Source: Candidatus Nomurabacteria bacterium
Lineage (GTDB): Bacteria; Patescibacteriota; Minisyncoccia; Phycocordibacterales; UBA9973
Reading direction: 5' to 3'
DNA: 32,824 nt
Assembly: GCA_028286485.1 (NCBI GenBank)
Contig: JAQBRM010000001.1
Span: 1-32,824 of the forward strand
In this document: piece by piece, positions 14,890 to 23,273 of the stretch
Position numbering within the stretch: position 1 is the first letter of the stretch
How the letters are laid out: each line of letters begins with the position of its first letter
Translations under genes and position numbers: made by a program
The notes under the pieces: generated by a model
The model's input: only the letters and a program-made list of their open reading frames with translations
Database searches by the model: none
Told to the model about the DNA's origin: nothing

Positions 14890-15882
14890 ATGCTTAATCC
14901 CGATTTGAAATTGAATATAAAAATTTTCTCCGATGATGTCGAGCAAGTGCCGATCCGCAAAGGCTTCGGTGCAGGCTTGGTGCAAGGGGGGGAGAGTAAT
15001 AAAAATATCGTAGCGCTCTGTGCCGATCTTACTGAGTCCACGCAAATGAATTTCTTCAAAGCAAAATTTCCGGAACGGTTTGTGGAGATTGGCGTGGCGG
15101 AACAGAATCTGGCGACGGTGGCCAGCGGCTTGGCAGCCATGGGCAAATATCCGTTCTTTTCTTCCTATGCCATGTTCAGTCCGGGGCGAAACTGGGAACA
15201 GATTCGCACCACTATTTGCTATAACGATCGACCGGCGGTCATTGTCGGCAGCCATGCCGGCGTGTCAGTCGGACCTGATGGCGGCACGCATCAAGCCATT
15301 GAGGATATTGCCTTGATGCGCGTCTTGCCCCGCATGACCGTGATTTCTCCGTGTGATGCCATTCAAGCCAAGAAGGCCACATTGGCGCTGTCCGCCAATC
15401 CTCGTATTGCCTACTTGCGTTTGGCTCGTGAAAAAACGCCGATCATTACCACTGAAGACACGCCATTTGAAATAGGGAAAGGGCAGATACTATATCGACC
15501 GGATGGTTTGGCGCAGGTGGCTATCGTGGCGACGGGCGGACTGGTGGCCAATGCATTGCGCGCGGCCAATGATTTGGATAAGAAAGGCGTGAAAGTAATC
15601 GTGGCGAATATTCATACCATCAAGCCGATTGATACCGACTTGCTGGTACAGTTGGCGAAGGAAACAAAAGCAATCGTATCCGTAGAGGAGCATCAGATCG
15701 CCGGTGGTCTCGGCAGTGCTATTGCAGAGACATTGGCGAAAACATATCCGGTAGCGATGGAATTCATTGGCGTACAAGATCGCTTCGGCCAGTCCGGCAC
15801 CCCGCAAGAGCTTATTGAAAAATACGGCATGGGCACGGATGCCATCATCGCCGCTGTTTTGAAAATAATAGAGAGGAAGTAA
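14890..15882 (+). CDS. tktB: Transketolase, C-terminal subunit
   Basis: The start is the ATG at 14890, one base after the N-subunit stop; an in-frame GTG at 14875 is the alternative. The 330-residue protein holds the pyrimidine-binding domain, with RFVEIGVAEQNLATVASGLA including the catalytic Glu that activates ThDP, and GSHAGVSVGPDGGTHQAIEDIALMR. It also holds the C-terminal transketolase domain (VAIVATGGLVANALRAA, VEEHQIAGGLGSAIAE, DRFGQSG). It forms the active enzyme with the upstream subunit. The ORF-track start at 14791 is too far upstream, inside the N-subunit gene. Confidence 0.93.
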   Translation: MLNPDLKLNIKIFSDDVEQVPIRKGFGAGLVQGGESNKNIVALCADLTESTQMNFFKAKFPERFVEIGVAEQNLATVASGLAAMGKYPFFSSYAMFSPGRNWEQIRTTICYNDRPAVIVGSHAGVSVGPDGGTHQAIEDIALMRVLPRMTVISPCDAIQAKKATLALSANPRIAYLRLAREKTPIITTEDTPFEIGKGQILYRPDGLAQVAIVATGGLVANALRAANDLDKKGVKVIVANIHTIKPIDTDLLVQLAKETKAIVSVEEHQIAGGLGSAIAETLAKTYPVAMEFIGVQDRFGQSGTPQELIEKYGMGTDAIIAAVLKIIERK

Positions 15883-16200
15883 TCAAACACAGACCAATAC
15901 ACCTCCCGCACCCACGCTCCGTGCATGAAATAAAAGTGTTCGGTGAACCTCTCATTTTATTTCATGCAGCTCCGCCCAGCTAATAGTGGCGATGTAATTG
16001 AAGGTGGTGTTGGGATGTTGTATTTTAAAACACAAGCACCATACAGATAGAAAGTACCACTGCACACACGGCCGGAAGAATAAAAATTAAATGACATCTG
16101 AATCCTTGGAAGATGACACTTTAATTTTTACTTCTGGAGTATGGGCCACGCGGATCAGAGTGATAGTTTTTTATTCCGGAGCGTGGGGGCTGATGGTAAA
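15883..16200. other. Convergent intergenic region made of nested inverted repeats
   Basis: No gene is seen. The region between transketolase (+) and the PfkB kinase (-) holds three inverted repeats. An outer 11-bp pair is CCCACGCTCCG (15911-15921) with CGGAGCGTGGG (16177-16187). A 14-bp hairpin with arm TGCATGAAATAAAA spans 15922-15968. A second long hairpin with arms CCGGAAGaaTAAAAATTAAA / TTTAATTTTTaCTTCTGG spans 16072-16137. The parts nest in order, so they could fold as one multi-branched RNA or be a non-autonomous element; termination alone would need far less. Confidence 0.7.
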
Positions 16201-17193
16201 TTATACTATCGGACTCGCCTGATACTGTGCTGGCGCTTGTACTAAATACTGTTGCAGCGCTTCTTTGGTGAGGAGGCCTTTCTGCGCGCCTACGTACTGG
16301 ACGACAGACATGGAATTAATCGGACCCCAGCGCAAGGCTTCGGCAAGCGGCATATCCATCAACAAGGCCGCGGACACGGTGGAAGAAAAAGCATCACCTG
16401 CACCAGTGCGTTCGAAAGGATCATGAGGATAGACCGGCATGAACCATGTGGTCGTGCCATCAGATGCATATGCGCCTTTCATGCCATCAGTAATGAAAAC
16501 GAGTTTGGGACCCAATGCATGCACGGCGTTCATTAATTCTTTGACATCGTGTGTAGGGTTTTTCGTAATCAATTGCGCTTCTTCGACATTGCAGAAAAAT
16601 GCATACGTATTGGCATAAATATCTTTCAATACTTCAGTGCCGAGCTTTATTTGAAATGTCCCCGGCTGAAAGACCACTTTCATTTCCGGATGCTGGGTAA
16701 TAAATGTCGCAATCTCATGATGGTAGGCTTCCGTGTGATCGCCCAGTGAAGAGAGGTACAACATTTTCGGTGCCACTGACATAGCAGGCATGCTAACAGG
16801 AAAGGCCGCATGCTTCACTAGAATCGTACGTTCGACATCATGCCACAATACGTAGTGATAGTTCGTTGAGAATCCTTCATTGGTAAATACGTACTCCGTA
16901 TCGACATTGTTTTTTTTCAATTCATCCAAACAAGCTTGGCCTTGCAGATCGTTGCCGACATGAGCCAGTAATGCACTTTTCAAACCAAGACGGGCAGCAG
17001 CCACGGCAGCATTGGCACTATTACCAACCGCTTTGACTTCTTCCATGGATTCATATGGCACCTTGTCACCGTATTTGAAGCACAGTAGGGGATTTGATCC
17101 GTCCGCATCGGTCTTTACCACCGCATCGTTCACCCTGATAAAAGCATCGGTCACAATATCGCCAATGGCGAGGAAATCCAGTTGTTCGTTCAT
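16201..17193 (-). CDS. PfkB-family sugar kinase
   Basis: The 330-residue ribokinase/PfkB-fold protein opens with LDFLAIGDIVTDAFI. Signature 1 is GNSANAAVAAARLG (57-70), followed by AHVGNDLQG. Signature 2 is ERTGAGDAFSSTVSAAL, with the catalytic Asp267 and the anion hole GAGD. An insertion near residues 22-55 (DADGSNPLLCFKYGDKVPYES) is typical of archaeal/CPR ADP- or ATP-dependent PfkB members. The substrate could be fructose-6-P, a nucleoside or ribose. Its position next to aldolase makes phosphofructokinase-like activity attractive, but this is not shown by the sequence. It is divergent from aldolase through a shared palindromic -10. Confidence 0.88.
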   Translation of the reverse strand: MNEQLDFLAIGDIVTDAFIRVNDAVVKTDADGSNPLLCFKYGDKVPYESMEEVKAVGNSANAAVAAARLGLKSALLAHVGNDLQGQACLDELKKNNVDTEYVFTNEGFSTNYHYVLWHDVERTILVKHAAFPVSMPAMSVAPKMLYLSSLGDHTEAYHHEIATFITQHPEMKVVFQPGTFQIKLGTEVLKDIYANTYAFFCNVEEAQLITKNPTHDVKELMNAVHALGPKLVFITDGMKGAYASDGTTTWFMPVYPHDPFERTGAGDAFSSTVSAALLMDMPLAEALRWGPINSMSVVQYVGAQKGLLTKEALQQYLVQAPAQYQASPIV

Positions 17194-17197
17194 ATGT

Positions 17198-17207
17198 TAC
17201 AATTGTA
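17198..17207. promoter_or_regulatory. Palindromic -10 serving two divergent genes
   Basis: TACAATTGTA reads TACAAT on both strands. On + it lies exactly 6 nt before the aldolase ATG, preceded by TGT (extended -10). On - it lies 8 nt before the PfkB kinase ATG. The whole intergenic gap is 16 bp. Confidence 0.7.
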
Positions 17208-17209
17208 GC

Positions 17210-18079
17210 ATGAAGACCCTCAAAGAATACCTGGCTGAAGCGCGCGCGGAAAAGAAAGCCATCGGCCACTTTAATTTCTCCAATATCGAGGGATTGTACG
17301 CTATTGCACGAGCAGCCAAGACGTTGGGAGTACCGGTCATTGTGGGCACAGCAGAGGGTGAAGAAGAAGCAATCGGTACTAAAGCCGCGGTAGCATTGGT
17401 CAAAATCATCCGGGAAGACTGGCAGATGCCGATATTCTTGAACGCCGATCATCATTACAGTTTTGCGACAGTCAAGGCGTGTATTGATGCAGGCTATGAC
17501 AGCGTGATCTATGACGGTGCCAAGCTGACGTTTGAAGAAAATGTCGCCATTTCAAAACAGTGCGTGGAGTATGCGCGACAAGTCAGTGCTGCAACCGGAC
17601 GGGAAATTCTGGTGGAAGTGGAGATCGGCTACATCGGTGAAGGATCGAAACTGCGTGATGAGATTCCTGACGGGCTCAGTGCGGTGACTAGTCCCGAAGA
17701 AGCGAAACTCTTTCTGGAGCAAACCGGCGCTGATATGCTGGCTCCGGCGGTTGGCAACTTCCACGGCATGCTAAAGGTTGGCGCTAAACCGCGTTTGAAC
17801 ATTGATACAATCAAAAATATTGCCGCCATCATACAAGAGCCTTTAGTACTGCACGGCGGCAGCGGGGAAGAAGCGGACTTCGCGGCGGCTATTGATGCCG
17901 GCATCAATATCATTCATGTGAATACCGAACTGCGTCGTGCATTTACCACTGCCCTCAAGGATTATTTGAATGCCAATCCCGATGACATCGCTCCGTACAA
18001 ATATACCGCCCCCGCCTCGTTGGCCATGGAAGCAGTCGTAACGGAGAAGTTGAAAATTTTTAATAAGATACAAGGCTAG
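17210..18079 (+). CDS. fba: Class II fructose-bisphosphate aldolase family protein
   Basis: The ORF-track start at 17012 is antisense to the kinase; ATG 17210 follows TACAAT-N6. The 289-residue class II aldolase has zinc and substrate residues in LNADHHYSF (His81), EVEIGYIGEG (Glu136/138), AVGNFHG (His185) and VLHGGSGE (His215). The phosphate-binding blocks GGSG and NTELRRAF follow. DHHY replaces the usual DHG, so it belongs to a divergent tagatose/fructose-bisphosphate branch. It cleaves or forms a ketose-1,6-bisphosphate from dihydroxyacetone phosphate and glyceraldehyde-3-P, the substrate of Gap. The next gene starts 3 bp after its stop. Confidence 0.92.
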   Translation: MKTLKEYLAEARAEKKAIGHFNFSNIEGLYAIARAAKTLGVPVIVGTAEGEEEAIGTKAAVALVKIIREDWQMPIFLNADHHYSFATVKACIDAGYDSVIYDGAKLTFEENVAISKQCVEYARQVSAATGREILVEVEIGYIGEGSKLRDEIPDGLSAVTSPEEAKLFLEQTGADMLAPAVGNFHGMLKVGAKPRLNIDTIKNIAAIIQEPLVLHGGSGEEADFAAAIDAGINIIHVNTELRRAFTTALKDYLNANPDDIAPYKYTAPASLAMEAVVTEKLKIFNKIQG

Positions 18080-18082
18080 CCT

Positions 18083-19747
18083 ATGCTGAACGTCTCCGAC
18101 TTACAAAAAAACGTGCACGGCGAAGTGATGGCGGATGATGCCACGCTGACAAAATACTCCCGAGACGCATCATTGTTTGAAGTCCGCCCGCAGGCCGTAG
18201 TGTTTCCAAAAGACGCTGCCGACGTTGAGGCGGTAGTGAAATATGTGAGTGAACACAAATCCGTGGATCCGAGCTTGTCAGTAACGGGTCGCTCAGCCGG
18301 TACCGATATGTCAGGAGGGCCTTTGAATGAAGGCATTATTCTGGATTTCACCAAATACATGAACAGTATTATTTCCGTTGATGATGACAAGGGCATTGCC
18401 CAGCCGGGCGCGTACTATCGTGATTTTGAAAAACAAACATTGGCTCGCAATAGAATAATGCCTTCATACACGGCATCAAAAGAACTGAATGCATTAGGCG
18501 GCATGGTGGCCAATAATTCCGGGGGAGAAAAATCCATCAAGTACGGCAAGACTGAGAACTATGTGCGACGACAGAAGATTGTCCTGTCTGATGGCAATGA
18601 ATATGAAATCCTCCCACTGACTAAAGCGCAGTTGGATGTCAAAATGCAGCAGAATAATTTCGAAGGGAGATTGTACAAGCAAGTATTTGATCTGATCGAC
18701 ATGCATTATGATGAAATAGAAGCAGCCAAGCCGCATGTCTCGAAAAATTCCGCCGGCTACTACCTTTGGAATGTCTGGAACAAGGAAACCGGTATCTTTG
18801 ATCTGAATAAAGTCATTGTCGGCGCGCAAGGCACCTTTGGTATGACAACAGAAATAGAACTGGGCTTGGTGCCGGTACCGAAGTTTTCAAAAATGGTGGT
18901 CATGTATTTGCCAACCATTGATCGCTTGGGCGAAGTGGTGGATGTAGTGATGAAGTACCAGCCGGAAAGTTTCGAGTCATACGATGACTACAGCATGAAG
19001 CTGGCCATCAAGTTCTCATTTGATTTCTTCTCACAACTTGGATTTTGGGGCGCCATCAAACTTGGCGTGCAATTCATTCCCGATGTGTGGAAGGTTGTTA
19101 TCGGCGGCGTACCGAAGCTTATTCTGATGGCGGAAGTGACAGGGGACGATGAGCAAGAAGTGCTGACCCGTGCCGAGGCGATCAAAACCGCAGTGAAGCC
19201 ATTCCATTATCAAACCCATGTGGCGCACAGTGCCGCCGAAGTGGAAAAGTATTGGAAAATTCGCCGCGAGAGTTTCAATCTGTTGCGCAAGCATGTCAAA
19301 GGCAAGCAAACAGCGCCCTTCATTGATGATATTATCGTTGATCCACACCAGCTGCCGAAATTCCTACCGGAACTTGAAGCCATTCTGTCGCAGTACGATC
19401 TCATCTACACCATTGCCGGGCATGCCGGAAATGGCAATTTCCACATCATTCCATTGATGGATCTGAACAATCCTATTTCCAGTGATATTATTTTGGAACT
19501 TTCCAAGAAAGTCTACAAACTCGTAGCGGACTACAACGGTTCCATTACCGCTGAACACAATGACGGCATTATTCGCACACCGTTCCTGCCGTACATGTAC
19601 CAGCCTGACATCATCCAATACTTCGCCAAACTCAAGGAAATTTTCGACCCTCTGAACATTTTCAACCCCGGCAAAAAAGTCGGCGGCTCCTTCGACTACA
19701 TCCGTTCCCACCTCGTCCAATCCCACAACGCCGAACATGGGTCGTAA
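18083..19747 (+). CDS. FAD-linked oxidase (GlcD / D-lactate dehydrogenase family)
   Basis: The 554-residue protein has a PCMH-type FAD-binding N-terminal half: RPQAVVFPKDAADVEAVVKY, SVTGRSAGTDMSGGPL, SYTASKELNALGGMVANNSGGE (the pyrophosphate loop) and VIVGAQGTFGMTTEIELGL. The C-terminal FAD-oxidase domain has HAGNGNFHIIPL and ends with EIFDPLNIFNPGKK. This is the glycolate/D-lactate dehydrogenase layout without an attached Fe-S domain. A 2-hydroxyacid such as D-lactate is the likely substrate, oxidised at the membrane; the acceptor is not evident. Its operon position with aldolase ties it to fermentation-type carbon flow. Confidence 0.9.
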   Translation: MLNVSDLQKNVHGEVMADDATLTKYSRDASLFEVRPQAVVFPKDAADVEAVVKYVSEHKSVDPSLSVTGRSAGTDMSGGPLNEGIILDFTKYMNSIISVDDDKGIAQPGAYYRDFEKQTLARNRIMPSYTASKELNALGGMVANNSGGEKSIKYGKTENYVRRQKIVLSDGNEYEILPLTKAQLDVKMQQNNFEGRLYKQVFDLIDMHYDEIEAAKPHVSKNSAGYYLWNVWNKETGIFDLNKVIVGAQGTFGMTTEIELGLVPVPKFSKMVVMYLPTIDRLGEVVDVVMKYQPESFESYDDYSMKLAIKFSFDFFSQLGFWGAIKLGVQFIPDVWKVVIGGVPKLILMAEVTGDDEQEVLTRAEAIKTAVKPFHYQTHVAHSAAEVEKYWKIRRESFNLLRKHVKGKQTAPFIDDIIVDPHQLPKFLPELEAILSQYDLIYTIAGHAGNGNFHIIPLMDLNNPISSDIILELSKKVYKLVADYNGSITAEHNDGIIRTPFLPYMYQPDIIQYFAKLKEIFDPLNIFNPGKKVGGSFDYIRSHLVQSHNAEHGS

Positions 19748-19748
19748 T

Positions 19749-19771
19749 ACCTAGAAGCTGAGCTTCTAGGT
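19749..19771 (+). terminator. Hairpin after FAD oxidase
   Basis: ACCTAGAAGCT-g-AGCTTCTAGGT is a perfect 11-bp inverted repeat 1 bp after the stop. The following T-tract is weak and interrupted. Confidence 0.7.
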
Positions 19772-19792
19772 TGCGTAATTTTCGTTTTTCAG

Positions 19793-19798
19793 TATACT
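19793..19798 (+). promoter_or_regulatory. -10 box TATACT, 8 nt before bL25 ATG
   Basis: TATACT-AAGTGCCT-ATG. The GTG at 19801 used by the ORF track lies only 2 nt after the box, too close to be transcribed as a start. Confidence 0.65.
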
Positions 19799-19806
19799 AA
19801 GTGCCT

Positions 19807-20424
19807 ATGATTACCCTAGAAGCAAAGCAGCGTACAGGCTCTCCGGAGGCTCTGCGCACACAAGATTTGATCCCAGCAGTGTATTACGGTGCAGGCAGTG
19901 ATGCAGTATCAATTGCCGTTCCAGCCAAGGAATTCACGAAAGTATTGAAAGAAGCGGGGGAGACCACCGCGGTGATCCTGACGATTGGCGGCGAGAAGAT
20001 CAGTACCCTTATTCATGACATGCAGCGTGACCATGTTACCGGCGCCGTGACGCATGTGGACTTTCTCATCATCGACATGAAGAAAGAAATTGAAGTGTCC
20101 GTACCGCTGGAATTCAGCGGCGTGGCTGACGTAGAAAAGAACGGACTTGGTAATGTAGTGAAATCCCTTCACGAAGTGGAAGTACGCGCATTGCCGAATG
20201 ACTTACCGCATACATTGGAAGTCGACCTCACCAGTCTTGCGACACTTGATGATCAAATTCATGCCAAAGACATCGCATTGCCAAAAGGCGTGACGCTCGT
20301 TACCGATGGTGAAGAAGTAGTCGCAGCAGTTGCCGCCTTTGTTGAAGAAGTGGAAGAAGCCGCACCGGTTGACCTCTCTGCCATTGAAGTGGAAAAGAAA
20401 GGCAAAACAGAGGACGAAGCATAA
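19807..20424 (+). CDS. rplY: Ribosomal protein bL25 (CTC/TL5 long form)
   Basis: Chosen start MITLEAKQRTGSPEALR at 19807, 205 residues. The N-terminal 5S rRNA-binding barrel includes LIPAVYYGAG, FTKVLKEAGETTAV and VTHVDFLIID. The C-terminal TL5-type beta domain includes EVSVPLEFSGVAD..GLGNVVKSLHEVEVRALPNDLP, HAKDIALPKGV and EEVVAAVAA, followed by an acidic tail. It binds 5S rRNA in the central protuberance. A neighbouring leaderless promoter starts a translation/envelope run. Alternative start GTG 19801 is considered less likely. Confidence 0.93.
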   Translation: MITLEAKQRTGSPEALRTQDLIPAVYYGAGSDAVSIAVPAKEFTKVLKEAGETTAVILTIGGEKISTLIHDMQRDHVTGAVTHVDFLIIDMKKEIEVSVPLEFSGVADVEKNGLGNVVKSLHEVEVRALPNDLPHTLEVDLTSLATLDDQIHAKDIALPKGVTLVTDGEEVVAAVAAFVEEVEEAAPVDLSAIEVEKKGKTEDEA

Positions 20425-20433
20425 GATTCCTGA

Positions 20434-20439
20434 TATAAT
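20434..20439 (+). promoter_or_regulatory. -10 box TATAAT upstream of transglycosylase
   Basis: TGATATAAT, an extended -10, lies 12 nt before the ATG at 20452, giving a very short leader without a clear Shine-Dalgarno. Confidence 0.6.
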
Positions 20440-20451
20440 AGGGATCTTGCT

Positions 20452-21879
20452 ATGCCCAATAAAAAAGCCAGAAAAATCCTCACTTTCTTTTTAATATTGC
20501 TCCTCCCTGTAACATTTGTACCGCTATTTACGGTATTGCCCGTTCAAGCACAAACCGCTGCCGCAACACCGGCAGTCTGTACCAATCCCAGTACGCCTGA
20601 TATCGCGCAGGCTTGTGCTGACTATGCGGCCGAAAATAAAATCCTGGCTCAATTACAAGCGCAATTGAGCCAACAAAAGGCGAAAAGCGGCAGCTTGCAG
20701 AAAAACGTCAATGCCCTTATTTCTCAAATAGGTGCCACCCAAGGCAAAATTTCCGGTGAAATCAGCACCATCAATACCTTGAGCTTGGAAATCAACCAAA
20801 AGCAAGTGGCTATCAATGATTTGAATACCCAGCTCAATCAAGAGAATGCCTCCATGGCGCAGCTTATTACCCGTAGTGATGAGATTGATCAAAAGGGCGC
20901 GTTGTATGTGTTACTGAGTGCCAACTCTATTTCAAATTTTTATCAGGATCTTGATGATTTCTTTTCCATAAAACAATCACTCTACTCAACATTGACGTAT
21001 GTAAAGCAAATAAAGTCAACCACACAAGGTCAGGAACAGCAGCTACAAGACAAACAGTCACAAGCCCTTAATGCCAAAAATGCTTTAGTCAGTGAAAAAA
21101 ACCAACTCGCCAGTTCCCAGCAGCAAGTGCAGCAGTTATTGAATACCAGTAAATCCCAAGAGCAAACCCAAGCGGCATTGGTGGCTCAAGAGCAGAAAAA
21201 AGTGGCGGCTATTGAGAGCAAGCTCTTCAGCTTTGCCGGCGGAGCAACCGGTGCCATTCCATTCAGCCAAGCCTATGCGTATGCTACTGCCGCTTCGAAT
21301 GCCACTGGGGTACGTGCGGCCTTCATCTTGGCTATTCTGACACAAGAATCCAACCTAGGAAGAAATGTCGGTACCTGTAACCGTGCCGGCGATCCGCCAT
21401 CAAAAAGCTACAAAAATATCATGCCGGGTCCCGATCAAAAAGCGTCTGGCGCTTCTTCACGTGATGACCAAACAATTTTCTTGCGTATTACGAGTGCGTT
21501 GGGATTGAATCCTGATACCACACCGGTATCGTGTCCGATCGGCGGCGGGTGGGGAGGCGCCATGGGTCCGGCGCAGTTTATTCCTACCACGTGGATACTT
21601 ATTGCTCCGCGCGTAGCTTCCGCATTGGGAGAAAGCACTGCAAATCCATGGAACGCTCGAGATGCCATTATGGCTTCAGCATTTTATTTGTCGGATAGAG
21701 GCGCAACAGGGGGGGAAGATAACGAACGAAATGCGGCATGTAAATACTATTCGGGTCGAGCCTGTGATGGTCGGGCTCCAGCCAACAGTTTCTATGGCAA
21801 TAGCGTAATGGCGTTGGCGCGGAGCATTCAAAGTGATATTGACTATTTGGTACAATATGGTGTTTCCAAACGTTCATAG
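20452..21879 (+). CDS. Secreted coiled-coil lytic transglycosylase (SLT/MltB-like)
   Basis: The 475-residue protein has a lysine-rich start, a signal peptide (FFLILLLPVTFVPLF.. to VQAQ), a long coiled coil of roughly residues 55-270 with heptad-like QLQAQLSQQKAK and SQEQTQAALVAQEQKK, and a C-terminal muramidase-like domain. The latter shows AFILAILTQESNLGRNVG (putative catalytic Glu in QES) and the MltB/SLT_2 motif GWGGAMGPAQFIPTTW. The coiled coil is PcsB/EnvC-like, which suggests gating by a division or export complex, while the catalytic part would cleave glycan strands. Cys pairs near CNRAGDPP and CPIGGG may form disulfides. Confidence 0.85.
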   Translation: MPNKKARKILTFFLILLLPVTFVPLFTVLPVQAQTAAATPAVCTNPSTPDIAQACADYAAENKILAQLQAQLSQQKAKSGSLQKNVNALISQIGATQGKISGEISTINTLSLEINQKQVAINDLNTQLNQENASMAQLITRSDEIDQKGALYVLLSANSISNFYQDLDDFFSIKQSLYSTLTYVKQIKSTTQGQEQQLQDKQSQALNAKNALVSEKNQLASSQQQVQQLLNTSKSQEQTQAALVAQEQKKVAAIESKLFSFAGGATGAIPFSQAYAYATAASNATGVRAAFILAILTQESNLGRNVGTCNRAGDPPSKSYKNIMPGPDQKASGASSRDDQTIFLRITSALGLNPDTTPVSCPIGGGWGGAMGPAQFIPTTWILIAPRVASALGESTANPWNARDAIMASAFYLSDRGATGGEDNERNAACKYYSGRACDGRAPANSFYGNSVMALARSIQSDIDYLVQYGVSKRS

Positions 21880-21917
21880 GGCGTGAAAATGTCTCTTGAA
21901 TTCCAGAGAAACTATGC

Positions 21918-21923
21918 TACAAT
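21918..21923 (+). promoter_or_regulatory. -10 box TACAAT, 9 nt before bL31 ATG
   Basis: TGCTACAAT-AGACCAACT-ATG, an extended -10. Confidence 0.6.
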
Positions 21924-21932
21924 AGACCAACT

Positions 21933-22190
21933 ATGAAAAAAGACATTCATCCAAAGAACTTTCGCGAGGTAGTATTTCATGATAACTCATCAGATACGGA
22001 TTTTGTGATTGCTTCAACCGTAAAGACTACGGACACCACTACGCTTAAGGGCAAGGAATACCCGCTGTATCGCGTGGAAATTTCCAGTGCTTCACATCCG
22101 TTCTATACCGGTAACGAAAAGGTTATCGATACTGCCGGCCGTGTGGATCGTTTCAACAAGCGTCGTGCTGCTACTTCTGCGAAGAAGTAA
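21933..22190 (+). CDS. rpmE2: Ribosomal protein bL31, type B (zinc-free)
   Basis: 85 residues: [47 protein letters not shown], and VDRFNKRR. It has the HPFYTG and RVDRFNKR blocks of bL31. None of the four zinc Cys residues is present, which places it in the C-minus (type B) class that substitutes for bL31A at low zinc. It is followed within 22 bp by the first copy of the structured repeat, which may act as its 3' terminator. Confidence 0.95.
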   Translation: MKKDIHPKNFREVVFHDNSSDTDFVIASTVKTTDTTTLKGKEYPLYRVEISSASHPFYTGNEKVIDTAGRVDRFNKRRAATSAKK

Positions 22191-22197
22191 TTCTAGA

Positions 22198-22321
22198 GGA
22201 TACAAGTTCCGCAAAACACGCCCTCTCGCCGTCGCGTAATTTTCTGCTGAAAATTCGCTCACCCTCGGACCAGTCGTCCTGCGAGAGCCGGCTCGAGGGG
22301 TGTTTTGTTACACTTGTATCA
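22198..22321 (+). repeat. Structured repeat, copy 1 (bL31-prfA spacer)
   Basis: The core 22212-22307 (96 bp) is identical to 23286-23381. Ends CAAAACACgCCCTC / GAGGGGTGTTTTG pair. Internal hairpins include AATTTTctgctgAAAATT, GGACcagtcGTCC nested in CTCG/CGAG, and AGCCGGCT. Beyond the core, GATACAAGT pairs with ACTTGTATC. Confidence 0.9.
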
Positions 22322-22325
22322 TACC
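22320..22325 (+). promoter_or_regulatory. -10-like CATACC, 6 nt before prfA GTG
   Basis: CATACC-TATATC-GTG fits the window-wide spacing rule and supports the GTG start. The box overlaps the outer stem of repeat copy 1. Confidence 0.4.
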
Positions 22326-22331
22326 TATATC

Positions 22332-23270
22332 GTGGATATCGAAGCATTAAAAAAGAATCACAAGACGGAATATCTCGCTGAGCAGTACGAGCGGCTTTTG
22401 CAGCAGGAGAAAGAAACACAGGCAATGATTGAAAATGATCCTTCCATGGCCGAGATGGCACAAGAAGAATTGTCAGCTATTGCCATTCAAAAGAATGCCT
22501 TGGAAGAGCAGTTTGCCGCCATTGAAGCATCTGAAAAAGAAGAAGAGGAATTTCCCAATGAAATTATTTTGGAAGCCCGTGCCGGTGCCGGTGGCGATGA
22601 AGCCTCACTCTTCGCGCATCAGTTGGTGGACATGTACTGTCGCTTTGCCGAAGCGCGCGGCTGGCAGTGGAAGATGATTGATGACATGACGGTGGAAATA
22701 AAAGGCAAGGACGTGTATCGTTTATTGCGTTATGAGACGGGCGTGCATCGCGTGCAGCGCGTACCCGTGACGGAAAAGAACGGCCGTATCCACACCTCCA
22801 CTGCTTCCATTGCCATCTTGCCAATGAAAAAGAAAGTGAAGTTTGAAATCAATCCGGCGGACTTGGACATGGAATACTCCCGTTCCGGCGGAGCGGGCGG
22901 ACAGAACGTCAACAAGGTGGAAACAGCGGTGCGTTTGATCCACAAGCCGACCGGCATTGATGTGCGTTCCACCAGCGAGCGCAGCCAGCTGGCCAACCGC
23001 GAGAAAGCCTTTGAAATCTTGACCGCCAAGCTGCAGCAGTTGAAAGAGGAGGAAGAAGCGGCGAAATACGCCGGCAATCGCAAGAGCCAGATCGGCACGG
23101 CTGATCGCAGTGAGAAAATCCGCACGTACAACTTCCCGCAGGATCGCGTGACGGACCATCGCATCAAGCAAAACTTCTCAAACATCGAAGTCATTATGCT
23201 TGGCAAGATCGACAAGATGATTGATGCCTTGCAGGTGGGCGAGGTGGGAGAAGCTTCAGAGGAAGAATAA
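22332..23270 (+). CDS. prfA: Peptide chain release factor 1
   Basis: The track uses TTG 22305, which lies inside the repeat; GTG 22332 ([10 protein letters not shown]) fits the family start and the -10 spacing, giving 312 residues. The RF1 codon-recognition tripeptide PVT (about residue 145, in [18 protein letters not shown]) reads UAA/UAG. The catalytic GGQ is in [13 protein letters not shown] (189-191). It is shorter than the usual 355-360 residues because domain 1 is reduced to a short coiled coil. TGA stops in this window imply an RF2 elsewhere. It is bracketed by two copies of the same structured repeat. Confidence 0.95.
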   Translation: MDIEALKKNHKTEYLAEQYERLLQQEKETQAMIENDPSMAEMAQEELSAIAIQKNALEEQFAAIEASEKEEEEFPNEIILEARAGAGGDEASLFAHQLVDMYCRFAEARGWQWKMIDDMTVEIKGKDVYRLLRYETGVHRVQRVPVTEKNGRIHTSTASIAILPMKKKVKFEINPADLDMEYSRSGGAGGQNVNKVETAVRLIHKPTGIDVRSTSERSQLANREKAFEILTAKLQQLKEEEEAAKYAGNRKSQIGTADRSEKIRTYNFPQDRVTDHRIKQNFSNIEVIMLGKIDKMIDALQVGEVGEASEEE

Positions 23271-23273
23271 ACG

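Noticed and set aside
19801-19806. GTG start of bL25
   Set aside because: Only 2 nt after the TATACT box; the ATG at 19807 matches the family N-terminus and the spacing rule better.
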